A stretch of DNA of 64,000 nt from UBA3951 sp050952125. Lineage in GTDB: Bacteria; Bacillota; Sulfobacillia; Fermentithermobacillales; Fermentithermobacillaceae. Positions 27,398-35,295 of this stretch are shown piece by piece. The stretch is taken from positions 186,001-250,000 of the forward strand of contig JBMNKK010000003.1 of the NCBI GenBank assembly GCA_050952125.1, given 5' to 3'. The notes beneath the pieces were generated by a model that was not told where the DNA came from, searched no databases, and saw only the letters and a program-made list of their open reading frames with translations. The stretch's first letter is position 1. Each line of letters opens with the position of its first letter. A program made the position numbers and the translations under genes.

Positions 27398-28495
27398 GTG
27401 AGAGATACGGGAGCATACCAAAAGGAATTCAGCGATTTCTGCCGCGCAGGCCGTCTTGTAGGCACAATTCATAACACAGAGGCGGCTGCGTTTCTAGAGC
27501 GTTCTCTCGAGGCCAGGGGTTTCGTCGCCCACGCCTACGTGGACCGGCGAGCCTTGGCGAGACCTATCGCGATGGCGTTGGGGATTTTGGCATTCGCGAT
27601 TCTCTACCTGCTCACCATGGACACGGTAGCCGCGCCCGCGTTCATGGTGATGATGCTTGGCCCTATCGCGAGGGGCGCTCACAGCATACGCAAAGGCGCT
27701 CCGCTCTGCGTGTTCGGCGTGCCGTCCTCCCCATCCTCTTCGCCGTCTGCGCCTACAATTGTGATAGGAGCGCACTTTGACTCGACATCCGCAATATTCT
27801 CCGGATCCCTGGTGGCGCAGTCACTGAAGCTGCTGGGCTATGGAGTTCTCTGCACTGCCCTCGCCGATTTGGTCTCCCCGTTGGCCGTGTGGGTTGCGGC
27901 GGCAGCCGGCGGTTACTTCATGTTCGGGAACGCGTCCAGGGGAGGAGATGACAACGCCTCCGGAGTGTTCGCCGTACTTGACTGTGTTGACCGGCTATCT
28001 GGCGTTGGCGGGGTCAACATTGTCCCCGTGTTCTTCAACTTCGAGGAAGTGGGCTTGTTCGGGTCGGCGGCGTTCTTCCGCCGCTACCTCTCGAAGCAGG
28101 GCGGAAGCCTTCACGGCATACCCGTTGATCACGAGAATGCCTACCTGCTCAACTTCGACTGCGTCGGCAGGGGCAAGAGGATCTTTGTATCCGGAAGCCG
28201 GGAACTCGTGGACGACATTCTCGCGACCAAGACAGCGCAGGATGCCAAAGCTTCGGCCACCGCCTTCTACGCCTCTGACCATCTGTCGTTCAAACGACCT
28301 TGGAAAGTAGCCTCCTTTGCGCGGGCGAACAGATTGTGGATGCTCGACCTCGCGTGGGTTCACAGCAAGGCGGATGTGCCCGACCAGGTGAATCTCGCTT
28401 ACATCGACGAGGTAGCCGCGATAGCGGAGGAGTGCGTGCGAGAGATCGCGGCACGACCCTCATCGCGGCTTACTGCTTGCTCCTCATCCCCGTAA
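27398..28495 (+). CDS. Membrane-associated M28 family zinc peptidase
   Basis: A 365-residue protein with the M28 aminopeptidase core. Putative zinc ligands are His/Asp in IGAHFDS, Asp in GGDDNASG, the Glu pair in FEEVGLFGS, Asp in LLNFDCVG and His in WVHSKADV. Two hydrophobic helices (about residues 55-90) precede the core, and another pair (about 140-175) is inserted after the first ligand, so the enzyme is membrane-bound. A GTG start follows GGAG by eleven bases, and TAGAAT at 27364-27369 could be its -10 box. Its 3' end overlaps the convergent DUF2178 gene by 26 bases. Substrate unknown. Confidence 0.8.
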   Translation: MRDTGAYQKEFSDFCRAGRLVGTIHNTEAAAFLERSLEARGFVAHAYVDRRALARPIAMALGILAFAILYLLTMDTVAAPAFMVMMLGPIARGAHSIRKGAPLCVFGVPSSPSSSPSAPTIVIGAHFDSTSAIFSGSLVAQSLKLLGYGVLCTALADLVSPLAVWVAAAAGGYFMFGNASRGGDDNASGVFAVLDCVDRLSGVGGVNIVPVFFNFEEVGLFGSAAFFRRYLSKQGGSLHGIPVDHENAYLLNFDCVGRGKRIFVSGSRELVDDILATKTAQDAKASATAFYASDHLSFKRPWKVASFARANRLWMLDLAWVHSKADVPDQVNLAYIDEVAAIAEECVREIAARPSSRLTACSSSP

Positions 28496-28985
28496 CCAGA
28501 AGGCGGCCTCCTATGAAGAGACAGAAAGCCATCACCGGAACGAGCGGAAGAGCGAGTTCGCGCATGGTCGTCAACATTCTGCCGAAAAACACCGCAGATA
28601 TGCCGAGCATACCGCCGGCCATGCCCAACTGCCGGTGACGCGGACAGTCGAAGTTGAGGAAGGTGCCGGTATGCCTCCAGTACAGCACCAAAGACGACAA
28701 GAACATGGCGTATATGATGGTGAATGCAACGATCCCCCAGGGAGAAAGGATCTTCACCGGTTCCCCCCGCGAGTATCTCAGCACGTTGTCGGCTATCCAG
28801 CCGCCGAAGACCAATAGACCGGTCACCGAAAGGGTGAAGACGGACGCCTTTTGATACACCGCTCTTGTCATTTCATCAGTCTCTACGGAGCCGCCCCTGC
28901 GGAGTACAATCGTGGTTCTGATCGCAACCGCTGCGATCCCCACGGCAAGGCCGCTCACGAAGCCCATGAAACCCCAGAAACTCAT
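28470..28985 (-). CDS. DUF2178-like membrane protein
   Basis: A 171-residue protein with four to five hydrophobic helices. The segment DEMTRAVYQKASVFTL after the first helix resembles the DER..x..KA signature of DUF2178 proteins, which are commonly encoded next to a small XRE repressor. Here the start codon overlaps the stop of such a repressor by four bases, so the two are coupled. The role of the family is not established. The 3' end overlaps the opposing M28 peptidase gene. Confidence 0.72.
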   Translation of the reverse strand: MSFWGFMGFVSGLAVGIAAVAIRTTIVLRRGGSVETDEMTRAVYQKASVFTLSVTGLLVFGGWIADNVLRYSRGEPVKILSPWGIVAFTIIYAMFLSSLVLYWRHTGTFLNFDCPRHRQLGMAGGMLGISAVFFGRMLTTMRELALPLVPVMAFCLFIGGRLLVTGMRSKQ

Positions 28986-29191
28986 CGAGATCCCTCCCTA
29001 CCTTCATACAGGAACACGTTGTCGACCGTGGTGTTGAAGAGGCGCGCCAGCTTAAATGCCAGTTCCAGCGTGGGATTGTACTTGTTGTTCTCAATGGCGT
29101 TTATCGTCTGGCGGGTCACTCCGACTCGCCTCGCCACTTCCTCCTGCGTAAGCCCCAGCGCCTCGCGAAGTGACTGGATGCGGTTGTTCAT
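28982..29191 (-). CDS. XRE-family transcriptional regulator (YozG-like)
   Basis: A 69-residue single-domain helix-turn-helix protein: RIQSLREALGLTQEEVARRV then VTRQTINAIENNKYNP, followed by LELAFKLARLF and the short tail typical of the YozG group. It probably represses its own operon. The promoter upstream has a perfect TGTCAAA inverted repeat at the predicted transcription start. It is cotranscribed with the DUF2178 membrane protein. Confidence 0.88.
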   Translation of the reverse strand: MNNRIQSLREALGLTQEEVARRVGVTRQTINAIENNKYNPTLELAFKLARLFNTTVDNVFLYEGREGSR

Positions 29192-29213
29192 CGTCTTGCT
29201 GTCCGCCTTCCTG

Positions 29214-29231
29214 TGTCAAAAGTCTTTGACA
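29214..29231. promoter_or_regulatory. Perfect inverted repeat, likely operator
   Basis: TGTCAAA-AGTC-TTTGACA, two seven-base arms around a four-base spacer, at the predicted +1 of the XRE operon. A second imperfect GACA-TG-TGTC site overlaps the -35 region at about 29255-29265. The dyad size fits an XRE dimer; binding is inferred. Confidence 0.6.
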
Positions 29232-29236
29232 TCCCG

Positions 29237-29266
29237 ATGATAGATCGGCGCGGCGACACATGTCAA
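29237..29266 (-). promoter_or_regulatory. Promoter of the XRE/DUF2178 operon
   Basis: Reading leftwards, a perfect TTGACA (29266-29261), an 18-base spacer and TATCAT (29242-29237). Transcription would begin about 38 bases before the XRE start codon. Confidence 0.75.
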
Positions 29267-29299
29267 ACACTTTTTACATCAGGGGTATATCGCGGCGGA

Positions 29300-30010
29300 T
29301 TAGTTACGGGGACGCAATTTAGTTGCAGCTGCTTGACGGCGGGCTGCAGCGATAGCTCGCGCGTGCCCCCTGAATCCTGCAGCGAGGTACTCAACGCTGT
29401 TCCTGGCCCTTTTTCCGATCTCGCCGCTCGCGAGGAGAGTGTCAGTCTTGCGGCAGTATTCCTCATCGCCTGTCAGGAGATATGCGCGCCGGTAGCAGTC
29501 GATAGCCAGCAAAGGGTTGCGCTCCACCTGCTCGGCTACGGTAGCGAGGAACTCCGCGTTTTCCATCACCGAGGTAAGGAATGCTCGCACGCCGTCGTCA
29601 AACCGCTTATCCCATTGGACGTACTCGGTTCTCACAAAGTCAGATGGAATCTTGGCCCCGGGTTCTTTGATGATGAGTGTGTCCTTTCCGAGTGCCTGCA
29701 TCATGCCTATCTCATAGAACACGTTGCCGACAGTCCTTGTCGGCATTCCTTTGTAGATGAGAGCTATCCCTACCGGAACGCTCACGATAAGATCCCAGAT
29801 CTTGCGAAGATAGTCCTTGCCCGTCGTCACGGCGCTGGCGTCAATGAGGCAGTAGTCAGCCTCGCCGAGAACAAGAGTGAGGCGCTTCCTCACCGCCGAG
29901 ACGATAGGAGGAGCACCTTCCCCCAGCTTGCTCATGAAGAAGCATGTTCTGGGTCTGCACGCGGTTGGGGTAGTTACGACGCCGCCACTGGTGGGATCGT
30001 ACAGAATCAA
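29300..30010 (-). CDS. Nucleoside deoxyribosyltransferase/TIR-like protein, candidate defence effector
   Basis: About 236 residues. Residues about 22-130 have the alternating strand-helix pattern of the nucleoside 2-deoxyribosyltransferase-like/TIR-like fold: RTCFFMSK (strand 1), YCLIDASAVTTGKD, then IALIYKGMPTRT and VFYEIGMMQALGKDTLIIK, where the Glu of FYEIG matches the usual catalytic position. The C-terminal 90 residues are helical and repeat-like (NPLLAIDCYRRAYLLTGD). The TTG start overlaps the stop of the small upstream gene (TTGA). Proteins of this fold often cleave NAD+ or nucleosides in phage defence. That role is inferred from the fold and the island context; no close named family is recognised. 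Confidence 0.6.
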   Translation of the reverse strand: MILYDPTSGGVVTTPTACRPRTCFFMSKLGEGAPPIVSAVRKRLTLVLGEADYCLIDASAVTTGKDYLRKIWDLIVSVPVGIALIYKGMPTRTVGNVFYEIGMMQALGKDTLIIKEPGAKIPSDFVRTEYVQWDKRFDDGVRAFLTSVMENAEFLATVAEQVERNPLLAIDCYRRAYLLTGDEEYCRKTDTLLASGEIGKRARNSVEYLAAGFRGHARAIAAARRQAAATKLRPRN

Positions 30011-30153
30011 CTGTCTTTGGGTTTGCGCGCTACAGGGATGTTCTTGTATGGACCGGGACTCTTCTTCTCCGCTAAGATACGGCCGGCGTCGCGATCTATC
30101 TTGACGTACCTGTCGGTTCTTGGATTGTGGACCTGGACAATGTCTTTAGCCAA
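30007..30153 (-). CDS. Small basic protein paired with the NDT/TIR-like gene
   Basis: About 48 residues from a TTG start ten bases after GGAG. The sequence IVQVHNPRTDRYVKIDRDAG and its KSPGPYKNIPVA tail resemble a widespread family of small, lysine-rich proteins (pattern NP-T-RYVK-D-xTG) found beside mobile and defence genes. The frame is open farther upstream, but those codons overlap the promoter at 30269. It overlaps the NDT/TIR-like gene by three bases and would be cotranslated with it. A partner, antitoxin or regulatory role is possible but not shown. Confidence 0.5.
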   Translation of the reverse strand: MAKDIVQVHNPRTDRYVKIDRDAGRILAEKKSPGPYKNIPVARKPKDS

Positions 30154-30268
30154 CCGAGGCTCACTCCATTCCGACGCTAGATTGTCAGTTCTGCTGCGCA
30201 GAATCCGGTAGATGATCTCTAGTCCGCCGATCGATGAGGTCCGCGTTTGTCTTCTTGCACCATGGCAT

Positions 30269-30274
30269 ATTATA
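30269..30274 (-). promoter_or_regulatory. Extended -10 promoter of the two-gene unit
   Basis: The minus strand reads TGGTATAAT, a perfect TATAAT with the TGn extension. No good -35 hexamer is seen 16-18 bases upstream, as is common with extended -10 promoters. Transcription would start near 30262. Confidence 0.55.
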
Positions 30275-30458
30275 CCATGCCTGACTTTCAGAGTCCTCCA
30301 CGACAACTCTCATATTCCGGCCTGCCGAGTATCTTGCGGAATTTGCAGGAACAGCCACATTGCGGCTGTAGGCCGTTATGATACAACTTTGATGAGCGTA
30401 ACCCTGTGCTACGGGCACGGGGATGCCTGTCGAGAATGAGGAGGCTAAGGAACGGCGA

Positions 30459-30722
30459 ATGAAGGAGATAACGTATTTCTACCTTGCCCAGTGCCCCCAC
30501 TGTAAGCGTGCGGATAGGCTTATCGCGGAACTCACAGCGGAGAACCCGAGGTTCGCCGAGATCCCCATCAAGAAGATCGAGGAGAGCGAAAACCCGGAGA
30601 TAGCAGGCAACTACGACTACTACTACGTGCCCTGCCTGTGGATCGGCAAAGATAAGCTGCACGAGGGAGTTCCCAGCAGGGACAAGATCCGCAGCGTGCT
30701 GGAGAAGGCGCTGGAAGAGTAG
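30459..30722 (+). CDS. Thioredoxin/glutaredoxin-like protein
   Basis: An 87-residue protein opening with a strand and a C-P-H-C redox centre (ITYFYLAQCPHCKRADRLI), followed by the cis-proline region YYVPCLWIGKDKLHEG. It is a single small thioredoxin-fold domain expected to act as a cytoplasmic thiol-disulfide oxidoreductase. The ATG at 30459 has AAGGA seven bases upstream; an ATG twelve codons earlier lacks a ribosome site. It is a lone plus-strand gene inside the mostly minus-strand island. The partner is unknown. Confidence 0.82.
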   Translation: MKEITYFYLAQCPHCKRADRLIAELTAENPRFAEIPIKKIEESENPEIAGNYDYYYVPCLWIGKDKLHEGVPSRDKIRSVLEKALEE

Positions 30723-30736
30723 CATTGCGGATACGC

Positions 30737-30982
30737 CTACCTGTGTTGGTCAACGAGGATCGGGTTCCCATCGGGATCTAGGATCATGAAGCTGCCGGGT
30801 CCTTTGGTTGCCGGATCTACTTCGGCGGCGAACTCGATCCCCTTCTCCCTCAACTCCTCCTGAAGCACGCGCACGTCTTTGAACGGGTTCACTTCCCGCG
30901 CGCTATGGTCCCACCCCGGATTGAAGGTCAGTATGTTCCTCTCGAACATGCCCAAACTGACCGAAAATGCTCCGATGGTCAT
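30737..30982 (-). pseudogene. VOC/glyoxalase family gene with internal in-frame deletion
   Basis: Eighty-one residues. The ends match a familiar family of about 120 residues: the N-terminal MTIGAFSVSL strand and the C-terminal half from MFERNILTFNPGWD through GPGSFMILDPDGNPILVDQHR. In intact members about 40 residues lie between SVSL and the MFE segment, holding the first helix and strands of the fold; here the two are directly joined in frame. The start has a good GGGTGG site. The product can be translated but is unlikely to fold as a complete VOC module, so I class it as a remnant. The missing-segment claim rests on memory of the family. Confidence 0.6.
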
Positions 30983-30994
30983 GGTAATCCACCC

Positions 30995-31867
30995 TTATCC
31001 TTTGGAGTACAGATTAATCGCTGGAATCCGGGTGACCTTCCACGCATACACGGGTCCGTAGCGCGTTCCACACCGACAAAGTCGGCTAAACCGGCGATCG
31101 CGGTACACAAAATCAGTCCTGCTTACGCTTGAGGCGTCACGCTCAAACCATGGATGCTCCTGCCATATTGGCGACCAGGGCACATTGGGCAGATCCGGGT
31201 CCCAGTTCGAGCCATCGGTCACTATAAGCCCGCCGTCTACGATCTTGTCGAGCAGTATATGAAATAGACGCGGCCCAAACCACCATGTGCCGCTGCCGCC
31301 CTCTCCTATACTGTCACCTCGATAGTAGAACACGCTGAGCCGTGGAAGTACGGAAAAAGCAGCCTCTCCATCCTCCATCTTGCAGTGCAGTTCGATGGTC
31401 CTATTGGGTGTCTGGTTCATAGCCCAAATGTGACGATGATAGGTTGGCGCACGCTCGATATGGATCTGCTGCACAACGAAGCTGACCTCACTCCCACTGT
31501 GCCTATCCATCTGCCTCCGGCGAGCACGATCTGCGGAAGGAATTCGCGGTATGAAATGTTTATCCACAAAGTGAAACTCAGAGATACCGTCGATGAAGAG
31601 CTGGATTGGTTCGAACGTATCATGGCCGCAACAGGGATAGAACAAGGGCCCATCTGGTACGTCAATGCCATATCGCTCTTTGAGTGTGCCTTGCAGAAGC
31701 AATGTCTGTTCCGTTCTGACACGACGGTGATTACCCGTAGTCACGTGGATGGAAGGAGGGTACCACCCAGGGCACGCTGCCTGAGCAATCTTGAAGAAGA
31801 CATCCTGTGTGGCGCACAATATTGACGTATATATTGACAGCCTTCTTTGCTGGGGAAGCGCGGCCAT
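30995..31867 (-). CDS. Uncharacterised protein with YPCCG motif; 5' end fused to HEPN remnant
   Basis: The open frame covers 290 residues, but the first 30 or so are the C-terminal helix of the upstream HEPN gene, and the real start may be near the TTG at 31702. From there the protein has KERYGIDVPDG, a PLFYPCCGHDTFEP segment resembling the glycine loop of a nucleotide or SAM site, FHFVDKHF, a later FYYRGDSIGEGGSGTWWFGP segment and DGGLIVTDGSNWD. The alternating pattern suggests a Rossmann-like alpha/beta fold. I do not recognise a named family. The sequence is free of stops, unlike its upstream neighbours. Confidence 0.55.
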   Translation of the reverse strand: MAALPQQRRLSIYTSILCATQDVFFKIAQAACPGWYPPSIHVTTGNHRRVRTEQTLLLQGTLKERYGIDVPDGPLFYPCCGHDTFEPIQLFIDGISEFHFVDKHFIPRIPSADRARRRQMDRHSGSEVSFVVQQIHIERAPTYHRHIWAMNQTPNRTIELHCKMEDGEAAFSVLPRLSVFYYRGDSIGEGGSGTWWFGPRLFHILLDKIVDGGLIVTDGSNWDPDLPNVPWSPIWQEHPWFERDASSVSRTDFVYRDRRFSRLCRCGTRYGPVYAWKVTRIPAINLYSKG

Positions 31868-32330
31868 GTCGGCCAGGGTCTTTGTTCCGTGGAAGATGTT
31901 GTTCCGGACCTGATATACGAACTGCAGGAGACCGCTCAGCCTCTCTGCAAAATGGCGAGGCTGTTGCCCGGAGCAAATCCCATGAAATGCTGCTCTGAAA
32001 GAGTCAACGTAAGGACCACTTCTTTCATCTATGGTCGATGTCTTGCAGCTCGCGTTCGGCTGTCTGAAGATCGAGATCCGCCCAGCTGCGAATGTAAAGA
32101 CTCAGTTTACCGAGGAACTCCTTTGCAGCCTCTTCCTCATTCATCTGCTCAAAGAGTCTCGTGTAGTTTCCGATCTTTTCTCTCTCACGAATACTGCCCC
32201 AATCGGTCACTATTCTACGATAAAAAGCGTCCCGCCAGTTGATTGAGTAGGCGCTGTTGAACGTGAAGAAAGCATAGATGAACTTGGAGGGTGGGAAACC
32301 ACGCCATCTCTGAGTTTCAGCGCGCACCAC
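31778..32330 (-). pseudogene. HEPN-domain protein, frameshifted
   Basis: Two frames together form a HEPN-like helical protein of about 185 residues. The first (32025-32330, GTG start) contains KFIYAFFTFNSAYSINW and ends at a stop near 32025. A shift of one base restores a frame that runs through 31778 with LSGLLQFVYQVRNNIFHGTK, where R-N-N-I-F-H matches the HEPN R-X4-6-H ribonuclease motif, then RRLSIYTSILCATQDVFFKIA. HEPN proteins are often RNases of toxin or abortive-infection systems. The second frame then continues without a stop into the YPCCG protein. Confidence 0.6.
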
Positions 32331-32371
32331 CGTGAGTCAGACGTATTGTGGCAATATGTAGCCTATATAGG

Positions 32372-32566
32372 TCATCTAGTTTTCGGTGGACCTCCATTAT
32401 CCTGACCTCCCTTACTGGCGATCTTCAGCCGGACGTGATTCCACTTGGCGGCTCCGTTTTGCTGTAGAACACATACAGAAGAAAGGGTTCGCAGAGCTGC
32501 ATATACCCTGCTTCTACCGCTATTTGGGATGTCTCGAGGATCCACGTCGGGAATCATCGTGGCCAT
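32372..32566 (-). pseudogene. Truncated NERD-domain-like gene start
   Basis: An ATG at 32566 with AAAGGAAG nine bases upstream opens MATMIPDVDPRDIPNSG then SRVYAALRTL, which resembles the N-terminus of NERD-domain helicase/nuclease proteins. After about 28 residues the frame loses similarity; one base away another frame reads LLYVFYS, closer to what the family has there, and then stops. The rest of the gene is gone, and the HEPN gene begins about 40 bases later. This is a short remnant and the family call is from memory. Confidence 0.4.
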
Positions 32567-32828
32567 GAGAGCGACTTCCTTTCAATGCTCACGTCGGCGC
32601 TCAAGATTATCTGGTTTTTGTCGGATTATTGAATCTTTCGACGCGACGGGTAGGCTAACCTGCCGGCTCGTCTTGGCTGGCAGCAGTTGAGCTCGGTTGT
32701 CTTCAACTCCGGACTGAACTCGCCAGAAGGCGACGCCGCATAGACGGCACCCATCCACTGAGCAACTGGTACGCATGGGTAGGGGTATCGAGAAGCGGTG
32801 GCTACTAGAACCCTCCCATGTCCGAAAC

Positions 32829-33435
32829 CTAGAGCTTCCTGTAACGAATCGTGGTGTTCAGGTTGTTGTAGGGTAGGACTTCAAAAACAAACTCGTATTC
32901 ATCGTCGCTCCGTTGAACCCAACAGCCGATGTTCGGTGACTCGCCCACAGGCCCATGAGCGCTGCTGCCTTGGTCTGAGCACCCCTAGCCGGTTTGCCGA
33001 CCGTATACCTTCCTGGATTCCGGCAAGGTAGAACTGACTGCCTCGATAAGAAGCTAATCGGGCTAGTTCGCGAACCTTGCGCGCGTCATGCTTGAATGCA
33101 TCTAGCCCGTTACTTCTCCGAAACTTGCATTCGATGATGGCGAGTACGCTTTCCACGCGATTAAGCACGTCATACTCATAGTCCATTTCGCTGAGGCGTT
33201 GCAGACGCACTATCGCAATGTCCGCCCGTTTTCCGTTGCCTAGTCCGTACTCAGTGAATAGTCGAACTCGGTTGCGTCTGCAGAATCCATCGCCACCGAG
33301 TCGCTCCAATATGTGAGAACGCAAAGCGGCCTTAAGAACGTCTTCTCGTAGCAGATGGTCAGCTGCATAATCCCTGTGAATATCTTCCTTCCAGGCTTTC
33401 TTTATGGCGCAGTCTAGTCTCCTCATCAGCTCCAA
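32829..33435 (-). pseudogene. PD-(D/E)XK nuclease-like protein, frameshifted near 3' end
   Basis: Residues 1-165 (from 33435) are mainly helical, then show the nuclease-like core: KRADIAIV with its Asp and, about 30 residues on, VLAIIECKFRRS with E-x-K. The frame ends soon after WACGRVTEHR at 32899. A neighbouring frame carries GCWVQRSDDEYEFVFEVLPYN and stops at 32829, a natural ending, so one base separates the two parts at about 32900-32930. The protein would be about 200 residues. It lies downstream of brxL in the island, with about 180 bases between, and may be an island nuclease. Confidence 0.6.
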
Positions 33436-33614
33436 GGGAAGAACCTCCTGAGATCCTAGATTGCCAGATCAGACATTAGGGTTCTATGCGACCGAGAACC
33501 TTCGGGTTGTCGTTTCGCCTGTATAGTGACCTGTTCGCAGGGGGTGTCCTGTGCACTCCAGGTGATCTGCCCAGCGCCCGAAAGGTCACTTGCGGGATAC
33601 AACATATCGAGATA

Positions 33615-35035
33615 CTAGAATCTGTACCTAATATCCGGTATGTCTCTCTTTTCGGGTACATCGAACTCTCCTGGATCCACAGCGCAGAGCTGCTTCTTTA
33701 TTATTCGTCTCATATCCAGTGCGGGCTCAAGACAGTACTTTATGAACTCACCAGGCAGGATATCCGACTTATGTCTTGCATGTGGGAAAATGAGTTTCGT
33801 GAAAGCGGTGCAGAGTCGCTGAACTGCCGCATAATCGCGTTTGCCGGCGTTGTGTGGGACATCAAGGCACTCGTCAACAATCGCTGAATACACGAGCTCA
33901 CCTCTCATTTCGTGAAGAACTTCAGCGAAGTACTCAGTATTGAGTGCCCATCCATCGGCAATGAGATCCTGTCGAATCCCTGGTATCTTCCACCCCGGGA
34001 TGAAACCGTGAAAGCGATCCAGGGTTGCAGACTCGCGAAAGATCGGGTTGATAGCATCAACCATGTTACGGTCGGTATTGAACTTTGAGGAGTCAACGTT
34101 GCCTAGGACGACGATCCCGGCATCCGCTGTCATTTGCGCGTCGAAACCTTTCACCTCTCCAAACTCCATGTAATCCTTAAGGGCCGCCTGTATCTGATTT
34201 GGCTGCTCGAAGGTCATTGACTGAATTTCGTCAAACCCAACGTAATCGAAACGTGTGGATGAGCCCGCCCTGCTTTTTGGCATTATCGTATATTAGAGTT
34301 GCTCGGGATACGGTACCTCCAGAAATGAGCCAGCGCACGCTTGCTGATCTTGTGATACACATAGCTCTTGCCGGTGCCTTTTGGCGCCAACTCGATAAGG
34401 TTGACGCGTCGCTCCACAAAGGGCAGAAGTCTTCTTAGGAAGTAGAGTTTCTGCTCCTCGTTGTCATAGCCTTTGGGGTTATAGTCAACCGCTGAGATAA
34501 GCACGTCAAGCCACTCTTGTGTAGAGAATTGCTTCTCGAGCTTCTCGATAGTACTCCAGGTCTATAGTATAGGGACAGAAAGGCTCATCTCGGACCAGTA
34601 CGAATCAAACCTTTGGGGCTTCCGTGTCGAATAGTCCTTTCTCCATGTTAATTCGAGGATTCCCCAGTTCTCACTCTCTCGCGAAGGAGCACATCCTGCC
34701 AGTCCTCGACGACGTGCTTGTCAACTTCACCTGCGGCACCGGTTCTAGAGCCGCCAAAATCGGGCAGCTCGAAAGTCGTTTTGCCGGTCTTAATGTTAAC
34801 CGTGACGCGGATGCGCGCTAAGAATCGAACGATCTCACCATTCACCATCTGATACTTGAACTGCTCAAAGTCTTCGCGCCCGGGTATGTATCGCTTAATG
34901 TACTCGTTGACCGAATCATGATTTATGTTGCCCAACTCGTCGGAGAATTTCATCACGAGCCAATCTCTCATGGTATGATGGCAGGCTCAGACTCGAGAAG
35001 AATTCTGTTCTCTTGGGATTTTTCAGTACGATCAT
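33615..35035 (-). pseudogene. brxL: brxL (Lon-like AAA+ protein of BREX), broken by several frameshifts
   Basis: BrxL is a AAA+ ATPase/Lon-like effector of BREX systems. The pieces in order are: an ATG at 35035 opening RTEFFSSLSLPSY; after a shift, MRDWLVMKFSDELG through FARIRV-type and FELPDFG segments (34648-34971); a Walker A region LAPKGTGKSYVYHKI (34283-34504); another frame with WLISGGTVSRATLIYDNAK (34231-34419); and the long last part from FDYVGFDEIQSM (Walker B) through DRFHGFIPGWKIP and KLIFPHARH to 33615. At least five frame changes are needed, near 34975, 34655, 34570, 34340 and 34275. No functional BrxL can be made. Confidence 0.78.
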
Positions 35036-35094
35036 TTCTGAGAATACAATCCTTTCATCTTGGCTTCCAGCATCCAAGACCCTCCTCGTGCCTA

Positions 35095-35295
35095 TTACAG
35101 AAATAGGCTACAGCCTTGTTGCTCTGAATTCCTGGATCTCTGATCTCGAGATCCTCCGGGCTGCACTCCAGATAGTCTGCGAGACACCCGAGGCAGAAGA
35201 AATGATTGATGTTCTCTTCCCAGCATCTTGCGGGAGAGTGCCATTTCATCTTTCGATAGCACTCTATCACATTCATAGCAGCGGCTAGTCTTCAT
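35095..35295 (-). pseudogene. Small zinc-ribbon-like gene with compensating frameshifts
   Basis: The ATG at 35295 overlaps the end of the pglZ frame (TTATGA). The first 30 residues contain C-Y-E-C (a zinc-knuckle pair) and LSKDEMALSRKMLGRE. A frame change then reveals FFCLGCLADYLECSPEDLEI with the second C-x2-C pair, and a further change returns to the first frame for EQQGCSLFL and stop. The full product of about 67 residues matches a common small Cys4 protein family of Firmicutes; the compensating indels keep the frame open but destroy the middle. Confidence 0.6.
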
